From positions 5,987,118 through 6,051,117 of the forward strand of contig NC_079149.1 in the NCBI RefSeq assembly GCF_945859685.1: a stretch of DNA of 64,000 bases, given 5' to 3'. Position numbers and translations under genes: made by a program. Every line of letters begins with the position of its first letter. Position 1 is the stretch's first letter. This stretch comes from Eupeodes corollae (taxonomy: Eukaryota; Arthropoda; Insecta; Diptera; Syrphidae). Positions 46,901-57,360 of the stretch are shown in pieces. The notes under the pieces were generated by a model. The model saw only the letters and a list, made by a program, of their open reading frames with translations. It had not been told where the DNA came from and did not search any database.

Positions 46901-49900
46901 AGGTTTCTTTAAAAGAAAGCTGAGATTTTAAATAAAAAATCTACTATCGTTTTAAAATAAATTCTTAGTGATAACAATACAAATTGTATTTTTATCTTGT
47001 GTTCCTCAAGGTAGTGATTTGGGTCCAGTTCTTTTTATATAAGCTACTTTGTTTCCACTTCGGATACAATTTTTGTGTATGTTTTGCTTTTTTTAATATT
47101 TTGTTTCGAAGCCCTCGATTTAAATTCATCTTCAGGGGTGGAATGGGCTAAAGTGATTTTTGATAAATGACAGTCAAAATAATCGAATTTGAACTTTTTA
47201 AGGTGATAGTCAAATTGATACCTAAAAAGCTGTGACAACAAAAATGTGATAAGTCATTTTTCTACAAATATGTCGTTTCTGAATAGAGCCACCAGCCGCT
47301 TACAAAAAGCCAATAGACATTTTTTCGGTTACGTTTTTTAAGTACAAAAAACATTCTTGTGGCCAACAAAGCTTACGACATTCAAAAAAAAAAAACACAA
47401 GAAAAGTAGGAATGTTTTTTAAACACAGCTAAATTGATACTCTTATTTTGATATTTTATAGGAATCATTAGAAAATGTCACCACAGCAACAATGAATTGT
47501 GACAATTTTGTTTTGAAATTGTTCAATCCAATTTAATTGAGTTGAATCATCTTACACAGACGGAATGAAAATGATAGTTATATTTGAGTATCAAAAATAT
47601 GATAGTCAATTATCACCTTAGCCGATTCTACCACAGATTTGATCCAAAAGGTCATGATCGTTGCGATTTAAAGTTTTAAAATAGGGTTTCTAATAGTATA
47701 GTTTTCAGGCGATACACAATTTTGTGTTAAGTCTTTGTTACATATTTGAATTTGAAAAGATTAGGTTAGTTCTCTGACCTTTAAACACAGTGTGAAAATG
47801 TAAGAGAAGCATCTGAAAGTTTTGAAAATTAAAATGGGTATTAAAACGGGTTCAATCCCTGCCTGTGCCATCTACATTTTTTTTGCACGGGTACTGGCTC
47901 TTGCGAGAAATTGACAAATCCTTGAAGAGTAATTCTTAAATTAGCTGTTCGTATTTGGCTTAAAACTGTAGGTCCCCTCCATCCCTGATAACAGTACGCG
48001 CATACAGAGCTGTAAGTCACTTAGCCCTAGTTTTCAAAGGACTGTTGCTCCAACAAATTTATTTTGTATTTTTATTGAAACGAAGTTAGGTAAGGCATAT
48101 AACATTCTTGATGTGCGGTTAGACAAACAAAATCTCTATGTTTGAATGAATGAAGTATAAAACTGAGTTGTACGGTAACCAATAGTTGTTGTTCTAACTA
48201 CTTTAAATAAAATGTATTTTTATAGATTTCGAAAAAATTAAACACAATAATTACCTTTCTTGGGAAAAATTCCGACAATACTGAATTTTAATAGAGAGCT
48301 TTATTTATATGCCCTAAGCATTCCCTTAAAAGTCTTCTCTTTTTAGACCACGACAAAAAAATATAGTGGGAGAGGTGTGAAAGGAGTGCAGTAAACTTCT
48401 TGAAAATAATTCAAAAATTATAGTTTTCTTTAGGAAAAAGTTTGAAGCATGTAGCTGCACATTGTACGTCAGGTGATCGAGTATAAAAAAGAGTCAATCA
48501 CCTTTTCGAAACAGTTGACAGGTTTGAAGAAAAATGGTTTAAAATATCGGGATAGAGTGCATTATGTCAAAATGTGTAATAAAACCATATTTTTAGGTGG
48601 AGAATAGTTTTTATTTTTATATGTGAAAAATTAATTCTTCATTAAAAAAACAGGTTTCAGAGTGCTTAGCACCAATGCCATCTTAAAAAAAATATTGTTT
48701 CTTGCAATTTCTTTAGGGACGTGTGATTGTCAAAAATATCTTAAGTTATAGCAGTCCAAAGGTAGGATTTTTTCTGTGGTATCTTAACAACCATTAAATT
48801 AAGCCCTCTTGTATTCAGCAAACTTTTAAGACCTTTAAAACATTTTTGTCTATGAAAAATCATGTTAGACACAAATGTGTGAAATTATATAATTTTTTTT
48901 ATAAATGAAGATAATTTATTTTTAACTAAAATGTGTGAAATTATATAATTTTTTTTATAAATGAAGATAACTTATTTTTAACTTAAAATAACTAAAACAA
49001 AATCTTAAGACATATTTACTAGCCAAAGGTCAAAAAGTTTTAAAATTATTATCCAAAAATTGGTTTAAAAAATTAGTTGGCGCAACAGTTTGTAGAGAAC
49101 CAGGGCCTATTGACTTAAAACTTTAAACCATTCCTGTGTGCGAGTAATGTTATCAGAGATGGAGGGGACCTACAGTTTATATGCCGAATACGAACGTCTA
49201 AGTTCCGAAATCACTTTTCATGACAAGAATTACTCTTGGAAGATTTGTTAATTTCAGTACCCGTGAAAATAGTTAGGTGGCACAGGCAGGGGTCGAACCC
49301 AAGACCTCTTGCATGACAATCCAATGCACTAACGATCACGCTACGGGTACTACCAAAAATTGGTTTGCCACTGTTTTTTCGGGATATTGTGTAATTTTCA
49401 AAGAACAGAGTATGCAACCCTGAATTGTCATTTTGTCTAAACTGAAGCCATCACCATGCATCTTCCAAAATGAACGAGAGTCAAAAATTAAACGAGTTGT
49501 TACTGCCTAGATTTGATTATTTAAGGGTAAATAAAAGAAAACATTATACAAAAGTATTTAAGGTAAGTATTCAAAGCATCAATCGTTATAAATCTGAAGG
49601 TTTTTTTCTAAATAAGCAAAATTTAACTTTTAAAACATGTCAGGGAAATTTTTGATTGTTGTAAAGTTGTAAATAAAAAACTCTTAAAATTACTGTAAGA
49701 TCTATAAACCTAGGTTGGAATCGGGTTAGGTGATTAGTGACTATCACATTTATGATAGTCAAATTGACTATCAATTGAATTTGGAAAAAGGTAACTTATA
49801 AAATGTGCCAGTTGTTTGTGTAAGCATCTGGTAGCTCTATTCAGAAACAACATATTTGTTGGAAAATGGCTATCACATTTTTGTTGTGACAGCTCTTTAG

Positions 49901-50743
49901 CAATTTATTTGACTATCACCTAAAATTCATTAATTTGATTGTCATTAATAATAAATCACCTAAGCCTTTTCCACAACTAACTTAGGATTTGTTCTAGGTA
50001 TTTGCTAATATGAAACCTTCAATGCTTTTGATGAATAAGTTCGGAACTATCATTTTTTGGTTTAAGGGAAATGTCACAAACTGTGTTTTAAATCAGTTCG
50101 ATATGTAGAGAGAGATAGAGAAAAGACCAACATGCATACATCTGTTCCACTCTACTTTGCTTTAAACTTGATGATGAAGGTACACCATAAATAAAACCAT
50201 AAAACCATGTACCAACTGTCAATTGTCTCTGCAAAACGTTTATTTATCTATTATTTTCTTAATTAATTTCTTCATGCAACACTATTATTTTAAAATGCAG
50301 TTGAGACTAAAAGCTTTAGCTGTTTTTTTGTTTTGTATAATTATTATGTTAAGGTAACAATTAATTCTATCTTTTCATTTCTCTCTTTTTTAATGCTTAT
50401 TCATGGAACTATGCTTGAAAAACTTATTTTAATTTAAAAGTCATGTTTAATAGAGGAAAAAGCTTTTTTTTTATCTGTCACATTATTAAATCGTCAAAGC
50501 CCATCAAACCATCATAAAATCTAAAAATCATATTTTACTTCTCCCAAGCATATCCATCACAGACTCCTCCATTCCATAGTAGCTGGGTGAGTTCCTCCTT
50601 GATAAAGCTTCCAAAAGCAGCAAATCATGTTCCTGTTGTTCTGTTGGAAATCCACTTGTTGCTGCTGCTAAGACGCATGCTATAAACACACTCCCCGCGA
50701 AAAGAGTTCTTGTATCCTTAAAAGTACTTCCACCACAGCACAT
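40669..50743 (-). CDS. Gene B: secreted clip-domain serine protease, CG8172-like (6 coding exons)
   Basis: Exons 50743-50539, 46004-45825, 42239-41850, 41565-41388, 41330-41033 and 40965-40669 join in frame to 1548 nt, 515 aa plus stop. The protein has a signal peptide (about 1-31), a clip-like knot with C74, C83, C89, C100, C108 and C109, a His/Asn/Pro/Gly-rich linker (about 110-258) and a complete S1A domain. Activation is at R269/I270, and the triad is H314, D364 and S463. D457 in the S1 pocket predicts trypsin-like specificity. C260 (GCGEV) should bond to the catalytic domain. The domain resembles the Drosophila CG8172/Stubble group. CG8172 lies near Np on chromosome 2R as far as I recall, so the pair may be a conserved tandem cluster. 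The role is probably extracellular matrix or cuticle processing. The physiological substrate is unknown. Confidence 0.88.
41033..41330 (-). CDS. Gene B coding exon 5: catalytic Asp
   Basis: A 298-nt exon, phase 2 to phase 0. Contains MKIRLGEWDVR, NDLALVR with the catalytic Asp (D364), the interchain cysteine PVCLPP and AGWGR. The donor is a weak GTTAAT after VLQ. Confidence 0.9.
41388..41565 (-). CDS. Gene B coding exon 4: activation site and catalytic His
   Basis: A 178-nt exon, phase 1 to phase 2, the exact counterpart of the gene A 178-nt exon. It contains GCGEVFTRSNR/IVGG and TAAHCVA. The donor is GCAAGT, a GC-AG intron. It is required for the in-frame join ACG to 41330. Confidence 0.88.
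41850..42239 (-). CDS. Gene B coding exon 3: linker
   Basis: A 390-nt exon, phase 1 to phase 1, residues 129-259. Rich in His, Asn, Pro and Gly with repeated short Pro-Tyr/Thr motifs. It has no domain and is much shorter than the gene A stalk. It may be a flexible spacer between knot and protease. Confidence 0.85.
42240..43039 (-). other. Part of gene B intron 2
   Basis: Spacer between the linker exon and a LINE inserted in the same intron. A 62-codon plus-strand ORF at 42314 has no recognisable feature. Confidence 0.55.
43040..45080 (+). mobile_element. LINE inserted in gene B intron 2, antisense to the gene
   Basis: Plus-strand RT blocks: an ALIFPIHKKGN-like start, GFRSGYSTIDHIF, LKAALDTVDQNALMFKLFGSG, VRQGCALSPGFFSLFINDI and LPGGVRYGGEVIKAL, then a lost ADD region and KYLGVYFTQNSS. 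The C-terminal domain follows with SCTPNYMIMLETGLSPLFIKTLKLQ and the zinc motif CDICNMD plus FHFVGRCPILREI. Its non-coding tail runs to about 45080. Many stops. The fragment at 25590-26010 appears to be the same family. Confidence 0.85.
45081..45824 (-). other. Gene B intron 2, remaining upstream part
   Basis: AT-rich. A 96-codon plus ORF at 45100 lacks recognisable features and lies within the intron. Nothing else seen. Confidence 0.55.
45825..46004 (-). CDS. Gene B coding exon 2: clip-like disulfide knot
   Basis: A 180-nt exon, phase 1 to phase 1 (acceptor ctttttag, donor GTGAGTAT). It carries six cysteines, C-x8-C-x5-C-x10-C-x7-CC, with GLSISCVLGGGKPVDLCSGG between them. As a phase-symmetric exon it could accept alternative first exons ending in phase 1, such as 58806-58986. 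Confidence 0.88.
46975..47045 (+). mobile_element. Short LINE RT relic
   Basis: Encodes CVPQGSDLGPVLFI, the RT block 4 motif, without flanking RT sequence. It lies just before a MITE. Confidence 0.55.
47138..47634. mobile_element. MITE copy 1, about 497 bp
   Basis: Terminal inverted repeats of about 25 bp: GTGGAATGGGCTAAAGTGAT at the left and the complement of GTGGTAGAATCGGCTAAGGTGAT at the right. Internal block 47203-47295 is the reverse complement of 49840-49925. No coding sequence, and it sits in gene B intron 1. Confidence 0.75.
47846..48065 (+). mobile_element. tRNA-derived SINE, copy 5
   Basis: Begins at the B box (GGGTTCAATCCCTGCCTGTG), continues through GAGAAATTGACAAATCCTTG and AACTGTAGGTCCCCTCCATC, and ends at CTGTTGCTCCAACAAATTT. 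5'-truncated at the B box, well preserved otherwise. Confidence 0.85.
48873..48984. repeat. 55-bp tandem duplication
   Basis: Two adjacent copies of a unit starting AAATGTGTGAAATTATATAA, at 48873 and 48928, nearly identical (one T/C difference seen). Recent slippage or duplication. Confidence 0.9.
49067..49352 (-). mobile_element. tRNA-derived SINE, copy 6, full length with target duplication
   Basis: The minus strand starts TAGTACCCGTAGCGTGATCG (tRNA-like head with A box), has the B box GGGTTCGACCCC, the body blocks shared with the other copies, and ends GCGCCAACTAATTTTTT. It is flanked by a perfect 14-bp direct repeat, CCAAAAATTGGTTT (49053-49066 and 49353-49366). Length about 286 bp. This is the reference copy for the family in this window. 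Confidence 0.92.
49714..49977. mobile_element. MITE copy 2, about 264 bp
   Basis: Same family as 47138-47634, in inverted orientation. The ends are GTTGGAATCGGGTTAGGTGAT and the complement of GTTGTGGAAAAGGCTTAGGTGAT. It carries the shared block with CTATTCAGAAACAACATATT. About 230 bp shorter than copy 1. Confidence 0.78.
50539..50743 (-). CDS. Gene B coding exon 1: signal peptide
   Basis: Residues 1-68 plus one base (phase 1). The start is supported by an in-frame TAA two codons upstream. The hydrophobic core TLFAGSVFIACVLAAATSG is followed by an acidic/Leu-rich segment. The donor GTAAAATA is weak, but using it makes an in-frame ATG codon with the next exon (A|TG) and avoids the stop seven bases further on. 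Confidence 0.75.
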
Positions 50744-51060
50744 TTTTTAAATTTTTCTTAACTGACACTTGGCTTTTTCTTAAAGATTTTTTGAATTTTA
50801 TTTTATGGACACTTTACGATGAAAATATTGTAAAAATAAAATCGCACTTCATTTACATGACTTTAACACAATTTGTCGTTACAATTACACCAAAGTGAAA
50901 GGATTTTTCTATATTAAAACTTCTCACACAATTAACCACGGTCACAGAGACGTTAACGCAGCAGTTACAAACTCAAGTTTCACTCTTCGTGGTGTCTTTG
51001 TCGATGGCATATAAATGCGAGGAGCAACGGTAAGGTGGATGGAAGAAATTAATCCAAGGT
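50744..51060 (-). promoter_or_regulatory. Candidate 5' UTR and promoter of gene B
   Basis: Immediately upstream of the gene B start codon. A TATA-like element lies at 51006-51016 (TTTATATG on the minus strand, TATAAAT on the plus strand). Its position suggests a minus-strand start near 50975-50985 and a 5' UTR of about 230 nt without introns. The plus-strand reading of the box is the better consensus, so orientation is uncertain. Confidence 0.3.
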
Positions 51061-54000
51061 GGTCAAAGCAGCAAAGTACAGGAAAATGAAATGAAAATTA
51101 ATATATTTTTTTTTGCTTAAAATGTGGTCCACTGTAAAGGAAAGGCGATCGGTGGAACGACAAACTATCTTGCGGTTATATTACCGACGTCGACGATGTC
51201 TCTGAGCGAATTAAAGAAAGAAAATTTAAATTGAAGACCACGAGCGCATCGAAATCCAAAGAAAGCGCAGCGCATCCAGTTCGGGGGAATAGTATCTCAG
51301 AACTAAAGTCACTAAAACTGCCTAACTTCAGTTTAACTATACCATTTACCATTGCCATCATTCACAACTCACAACACTGGATGAAGATGATGATGATGGT
51401 GGTGAAGATGATGATGATGGTAAAAATGATGATGATGACGATGATGGTGCAGATATACTTCTCCGTGCAGTAGTGTGACGGCGAGATGGTCTGATTATAC
51501 CAAGCCGCAAAAGACAGACTCAAGAAATCACGAAAAGAAATGCTTTTTTTCCTGCCATCTTGCCCTCACTTGCCTCTCTCTGGCCTGGCACTACCTTTGG
51601 CCCACACCACTGTTACCCGGTCTGCTGCTGAAGAAACAACAAAAACAGCTGGATTTAATGAACGGATCGTTGAGCTTATAGTTAAGTTGGTTTAAGTGGT
51701 GTTTCACTTTTATTCATCTCTAATGGTTTTTGGGATTTAATTTGATTGTTTTTTTCTTTTCAAGTTGTTGTTGTTTTTGCTGTTGCTTTTAATATGAGAC
51801 TATGAACATGAAAATAAGTTTGGGTGCATTATGTGAATAATATACAACTTCCCGTACATGGAAAGTGCAGAAAACTTGCATGGGTCGTAAACGTTTTTTT
51901 TTTTTTTTGAGATGGAGGCTGAAGTTGATGAATGATGACCTACACACCACACATACCACACAGGTTGTTGTTTAAGTTAATTAAACTAATAGATTGGAAT
52001 TTGTAAGTTGGGTTTGGGAAGAAAAAGTAGAAGTGAAATTCATTTAATTTATTATAGTAATTTAGCTTAGCAATATTGACTTTTTCCTTCGAGGTGCTAT
52101 ATGAAGGGCTGATATGCTTGGGCAGGTCTTCTCTCCGTTTATTTAACACAAGGCTACACTTTCTTCTGTAAACCAAATAGAAATGTCTTTTAAAGGGAGT
52201 CTGAATGTTAGTGTCATATTTTTTTCAAGTTTTTTAGAAATTGTAGACATTTTGTTTCGAGTTAAGCACTTTAACAAGTATTTTTTCGTAAATCTAGTTT
52301 TTCGAACTTTCATCTTTTCAAAACTATGACTTTCAATTTATGTCTTCAAAAATCTTTGTTGCGAAATCGGGGTTCCTCAAGGTAGTAATTAAGGGCCACT
52401 TCTTTTTATCATAGTTCTTAATGATGTATTAATTACCGCTTTTTAGCTGAATTATAAACCTGAGCTAAGTTCTTTCTTAGAAAAAAATATAATACTATTA
52501 AAAAGAAGCTAGTCTTTTACTGACCTGTCGTTCTAGGTTTTTAAGACTTTATGCAAAAGAACTTTAAAATATAATGATAAATCTTCAGTGGGAAAATCCA
52601 AAATGATTGCAAAAAATTGAGTTATCTATTTTTCTACAAATAAAAAAATAATTGAAGTTAACTTGAACTATAGGAGAATAAGACCAAATATTTTTGAACA
52701 GGGTCCCCAAATATGTAAAGCTTATCCAATTGGCGATGAAATGTTTATTTTATTTGAATTTATTTGTGTTTGATTCACCAATGTTAGCTGCTTAAAATTA
52801 TAGTTATTTATTTTTAAACCATCAACTTCTGATCAAATGAAATTTCTTTAAAGTTGTTATTATAAACTAATTTAAAATAAAGATTTCAAATACCTTAAAA
52901 TACAAATTTTAATAAGAAAAAGTACTTTCAAATGTTTAATTTGCTTTAAGTAACTTTTTTTGTTTTAGTCAAAAACTCATGGGTAAAATGAGGAATGCTA
53001 ATTAGAATAAGCTATAATTTTCGGATTTTTTTTACTTTTCTTTTGTTTGGACTTATCTTGTATTGTGTTGGGTTTTGTGTTAATTTGGTGGTTCAATTTC
53101 CTTTTTAAATCTTCAATTTGGCACAAACATTATTTTCTTCTTATAATTGGTCATAAATTTGACTTAATGGGAGAGACATTGTTTTATTATGCTCATAAGA
53201 TGAAAAAGAATGAAAGTGTTTGATGGTAATGATACCAGTGAGAAGGTATCCCTTTCTTTTTTGTCATACCAATACGGGTAATTTTCAGAAGAGAACAAAT
53301 TTATAATTTTTTTGTTTATCAATTTGAACTTCTGTTTTTTTTTTATTTTTTAATCAATCGGCTTATCTTTGCTTTGCTCTCACGTTTAAACGTGAATAAT
53401 TATTGTGCATTGGAGCATTTAGAGATGGACTGGACATGACAAGAGTATAATTATTTGAACAAAATAAAGTTTAATATAGTTCAGTAATAATTCTGTAGTA
53501 ATTTTATTTGTTTTACACATATTTTGAGTAAAAACAAAAAATTGGGGTTAACATTTCTACAAAGGCACGAGGAAAAAAAACATACATAAATAACTACAGA
53601 TGATTAAAAATAATACAAATTAATTCAAAAGCTCTAATAAACTTGTGAATCGAAGAGAGTCCACACCTTTTAAAGTTAGTTTTAGTTTTAGGAGTTGATA
53701 ATTAAACTACATATGTATCACGATCCTTTATACAGAACGTCAAAAAGTGGATCCTGTAATTCTTTTGCCCTTTTGAACCTGTATTTCGACCTCTGAAGCG
53801 ATTATAAAACTTGAGACTTAAGAATCTTATCTTATTCCCTAGATGTGAAACTTAATTTATTTCAATAGCAAATTTTATGCGGATCGGTTCCTTAAAATTG
53901 AAAAAGTTTGCATATAAAATTTAAAATAAGACTTTTTTTCTAATTAAATATCTTAAACAAAATTTGATTAAATTCTTTAAATTTGGTGTTGAATATAATA

Positions 54001-54119
54001 TTGAATTTTGACAATTTTATTGTAAGAAAATAGTTTCATAACACAGATTTAAAAAAATTGATTTTATTTTAATACGTTAATGTTTTTTTTGGAACAAATT
54101 TTTATATTTTAAACTTCCC
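51061..54119. other. Spacer with microsatellite and a LINE relic
   Basis: Contains a GATGAT-type imperfect triplet repeat (51380-51450), a GC-richer tract to 51680, and a short LINE RT relic at about 52362-52460 encoding EIGVPQGSN followed by LLFIIVLND. Nothing else is recognisable, and no protease-like exon was found on the minus strand. Confidence 0.6.
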
Positions 54120-55190
54120 ATACGAAGTTATTTAAATGGGTCTGATTTGTCAAAAAAAATTTGACATCTCTCGACGTTTCAAGGTTTCTAGAGTCAAAAT
54201 AAAAGATTTTTTAGAAAAATGTCTATGCGTGCGTATGTGCGTACGTTCGTACGTCCGTACGTCCGTACGTTCGCGATGTTTTTTCGTAATCCATAGCTCA
54301 AGAACCAGAAGAGATATCGACTTAAAATAAATTGTGTTATACAGATAATAATGAAGAAAGATGCAGACGGAAAAATGCGTTTGCGGTTTTTTTTTACCAT
54401 AGCAGTTTTAAAAAAAAGTTGGACATTTTGGTTAACCCTAAATATCTCATGAACCAAAAACGCTAAAGCCTTGAATTAAATTTACTGTAATGTGATACAA
54501 AATAAGTAATTTTTTGAAAGAAATTAAATTAACGATTTTTTTATAAATCAAAAAAAAACTGAAAGAAAAAAATTGTCACATTGAAAATTTCGAACTGGCA
54601 ATTTTTTTTTATAAAATAAAAAGCTAAAAAAACATTACTCAAAGTTGGTAAAAATTAAATTTCGACTCAAATATCTTTTCAAAATTTTGAGATTATGGGT
54701 TTCAACTAATTTTAACTTTTAATTTAAATTGACAGTTTTCTTACAAAAATACAAACTTAACAAAAAAATTAATAAAAGTTGGTAAAAATTGATTTTCGAC
54801 TCAAATATTTTTTTCAAAACTTTGAGATATTGGCTTCAATTTACTTGGATATTTTAAAAAATATTGTTAGTAACATTCATTAAAATTTTAAGAAAAATCG
54901 AATTGACAGTTTTTTTTTGCTAAAAATAAAAAAAAAACTAACACTTGGTAAAAGTTTACTTTCGACTCAAAGAAATTCTCAAAATTAAAAAATGTTGTCT
55001 TCAAACTTTTTTTATTTCACAGAAAATATTGTTTTCGATATTTTAACAGTCCGTTTTTTCATTAAAAATAAAATCTACAAGAAATAGTACTCAAATTTGG
55101 TAAAAATTAATGTTCGGTTCTTACAACAAATTAAGAATTTAAGTCGGAATAAAATTAAATTCTATTTATTTTTAATAGTTTTACACGTAA
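54120..55190 (+). repeat. AT-rich dispersed repeat, copy 2, with internal tandem units
   Basis: Starts with a CGTACGTC octamer run (54239-54270) and CTCAAGAACCAGAAGAGATATCGAC. Four imperfect units follow, each containing TTGGTAAAAATT then TTCGACTCAAATATnTTTTC and a homopolymer-rich spacer (units near 54643, 54778, 54943 and 55097; spacing about 135-165 bp). Inverse copies lie at 38880-39905 and 56640-57330. No ORF. Confidence 0.78.
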
Positions 55191-56014
55191 TTGAAAAACA
55201 TTAATTAAGGGGCGAGTTATAGCTATCATTCAATTCGATCCTTACAAATTTTTAAATTAATATTGGACGTTAGTTTTCTTTGATTAGAAATGAAAATTAT
55301 ATAGGTACTGATCGATCGGAAAACACACAAAGAATTTTTTTTGAGAAAAAAAGTGTAATTGCGCATTTATTTTTCTCTTAAATGTATTTTTCTATTTTCT
55401 GAACGGAAATTCCTTTTCCTAAACAGCTGATACTTTTATGTTCAAAATTGATATAAATCGTTCGAATGATTTTTGTTCCAATTTCACACAATTCCAATGA
55501 CAGATATCTTTAAGTAAAAATTTGTCGGCGGATTTCAATTAGGATATATTTTTTAATGGCATCATTTTTTAATGATAGCAATAAACGACCAGTCAAAAAA
55601 GTTACAATGTTTGTTTTCAGTGATGAAAACCAATGATATAACTGGCGCCTAAATGTTTTTTCTTCTTAAATCAAAAGAACTTACAAATAAAAATAATCAT
55701 AATCATCTCTAATTTGTTCCGAATCAAAAAATGGTTCTTTCTTTTGGATAAATCTTTCTTTGCAATGGTGTTTTTTATGAGTTACAAAAAAGAAAAACTC
55801 ACATATAGAACACTAAAAATTGGTGAAAATAGATTTTCAAATAAATATATTGAGGAAAAAGAAAGAAATTTATTCCAAATTATTACGTCTTGTACAGAAT
55901 ATTGTTGTGAACAAATAGTAATAACAAGTTATCCATTTTTCGGTTCCAAAAATATTGGGCTGGATTTCGACATCTGTCAAACTAAGTTGCTAAACTAATT
56001 TTTTTTACTATCGC
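55191..56014. other. AT-rich DNA, no supported gene
   Basis: A 94-codon plus ORF (55714-55998) is Lys/Phe-rich with no recognisable motif and is not called. Confidence 0.5.
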
Positions 56015-56215
56015 ACAACGTATAAAAATTAATAAAACATACTACAAAAATGGTGATTCTGACACGGCCACATATCGTGCTTTAAGGATAGATTATGATT
56101 TATGTAATCATCGAACTACGCAAGCAATTGGCAACATTGGGAAGAAATTTGAAGAGACGGGATTGGTAATAGATATTGTAAGGCTTGGGCATCATCGTTT
56201 GCAACAATTTGAGTG
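56015..56215 (+). mobile_element. Transposase N-terminal fragment (helix-turn-helix, mariner-like)
   Basis: The plus strand reads KTYYKNGDSDTATYRALRIDY, HRTTQAIGNIGKKFEETGLV, then a stop. This is the N-terminal HTH module (DUF4817-type) of an insect mariner-like transposase, with no catalytic domain downstream. Confidence 0.7.
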
Positions 56216-56639
56216 ATAGTCATTTAAATAATGTAGTTTTTGCACACATAATGGGAACTTTCAAACTTTGTAATAAAAAATAAATATCATGAAAACACTT
56301 TTTTGAATGAGAATGGCATTCAAAAATATCATATTCAAATTCTTCAGGGCACCAATACAAAGTTATAAATGTGAGTCGTATTGTTTGTTTTCGAATGGCA
56401 ATTCCAAAACTAATCGAAGGATTTGAAATGAAATAAAGAGGATGGAACATGATAAACACTTATAACCTATCGATGACCATCTGTCGATTTTCCTTAAACA
56501 TTAATATTGTTTTGTGTTAGATAAAAATATGAAGCAAATATCTTCTTATCTGTGTTTATTTGGTTGTTTTTGTGTTTTGTAAATAAGTTGTCAATTCAAT
56601 TTAAAAAAAAACATTGTTTGATATTTTGAATCAAGGACC

Positions 56640-57330
56640 ATTTTTTAGCAATTGTAAGTTTTTATTTCTTAATAAAAATACACAGATTTAGTTCGTCCAA
56701 GAACAATATTTTACGTTAACAAGAAAATTGAAATTAAACACCTTAATTTATTCCCAAAATATCCGAATCATATTTCTTACCAATTTTGAGTAGGTATTAT
56801 TTTGTTTAGATTCTTATTTTTAATAAAAAAATGACAGTTTGATTTTTTTTTATAGTTAATGTTAAAAACAATAATTTCAGAAAAAGATTAAACTAGTTGA
56901 AAGGCAATATCTTATTTGTTGCCAAGATGTTTGAGTCTAAAACCATTTGTACTAACTTTTAAGTGTAGTATTTTAATAGATAAACTTTATTCTTCGTTGC
57001 ATACAATTACTTTGGAAGTAATATCACTTTTTTCGTAAAATATTCGACGTGAAAAATATATTTTAAATACTTCGAAAACGAAATTATTTTCAAAGTTAAA
57101 CTAAATTAAATCATATTATATGATATCACGTCATATTGTATGATATACAATTTAATTGAAGTTGTTAGCGTTATTGGCACGTGCGTCAACCAAAATATTT
57201 ACCAATAATCATCCACTCAATTTTTTTAAAAGCTTTTTCTGCATCTTTTGATGATATTATTTGTAAAACAAAATTGATTTGAAGTCAATGTCTTTACCGG
57301 TTCTTGAGATATGGACTACAAAAAAGGGTA
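56640..57330 (-). repeat. AT-rich dispersed repeat, copy 3
   Basis: Inverse-oriented relative of 54120-55190. Shared blocks include GTTATTGGCACGTGCG, CAACCAAAATAT, and ACCGGTTCTTGAGATATGGACTAC near the right end. More diverged than copies 1 and 2. Confidence 0.6.
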
Positions 57331-57360
57331 GCCGACACAAAGGCGTATGGCTAAGTGGTT

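Noticed and set aside
57325..57360. tRNA-like string GGCTAAGTGGTTGCC near a repeat end
   Set aside because: There is no B box or cloverleaf downstream. It lies between a dispersed repeat and a Tc1-like end.
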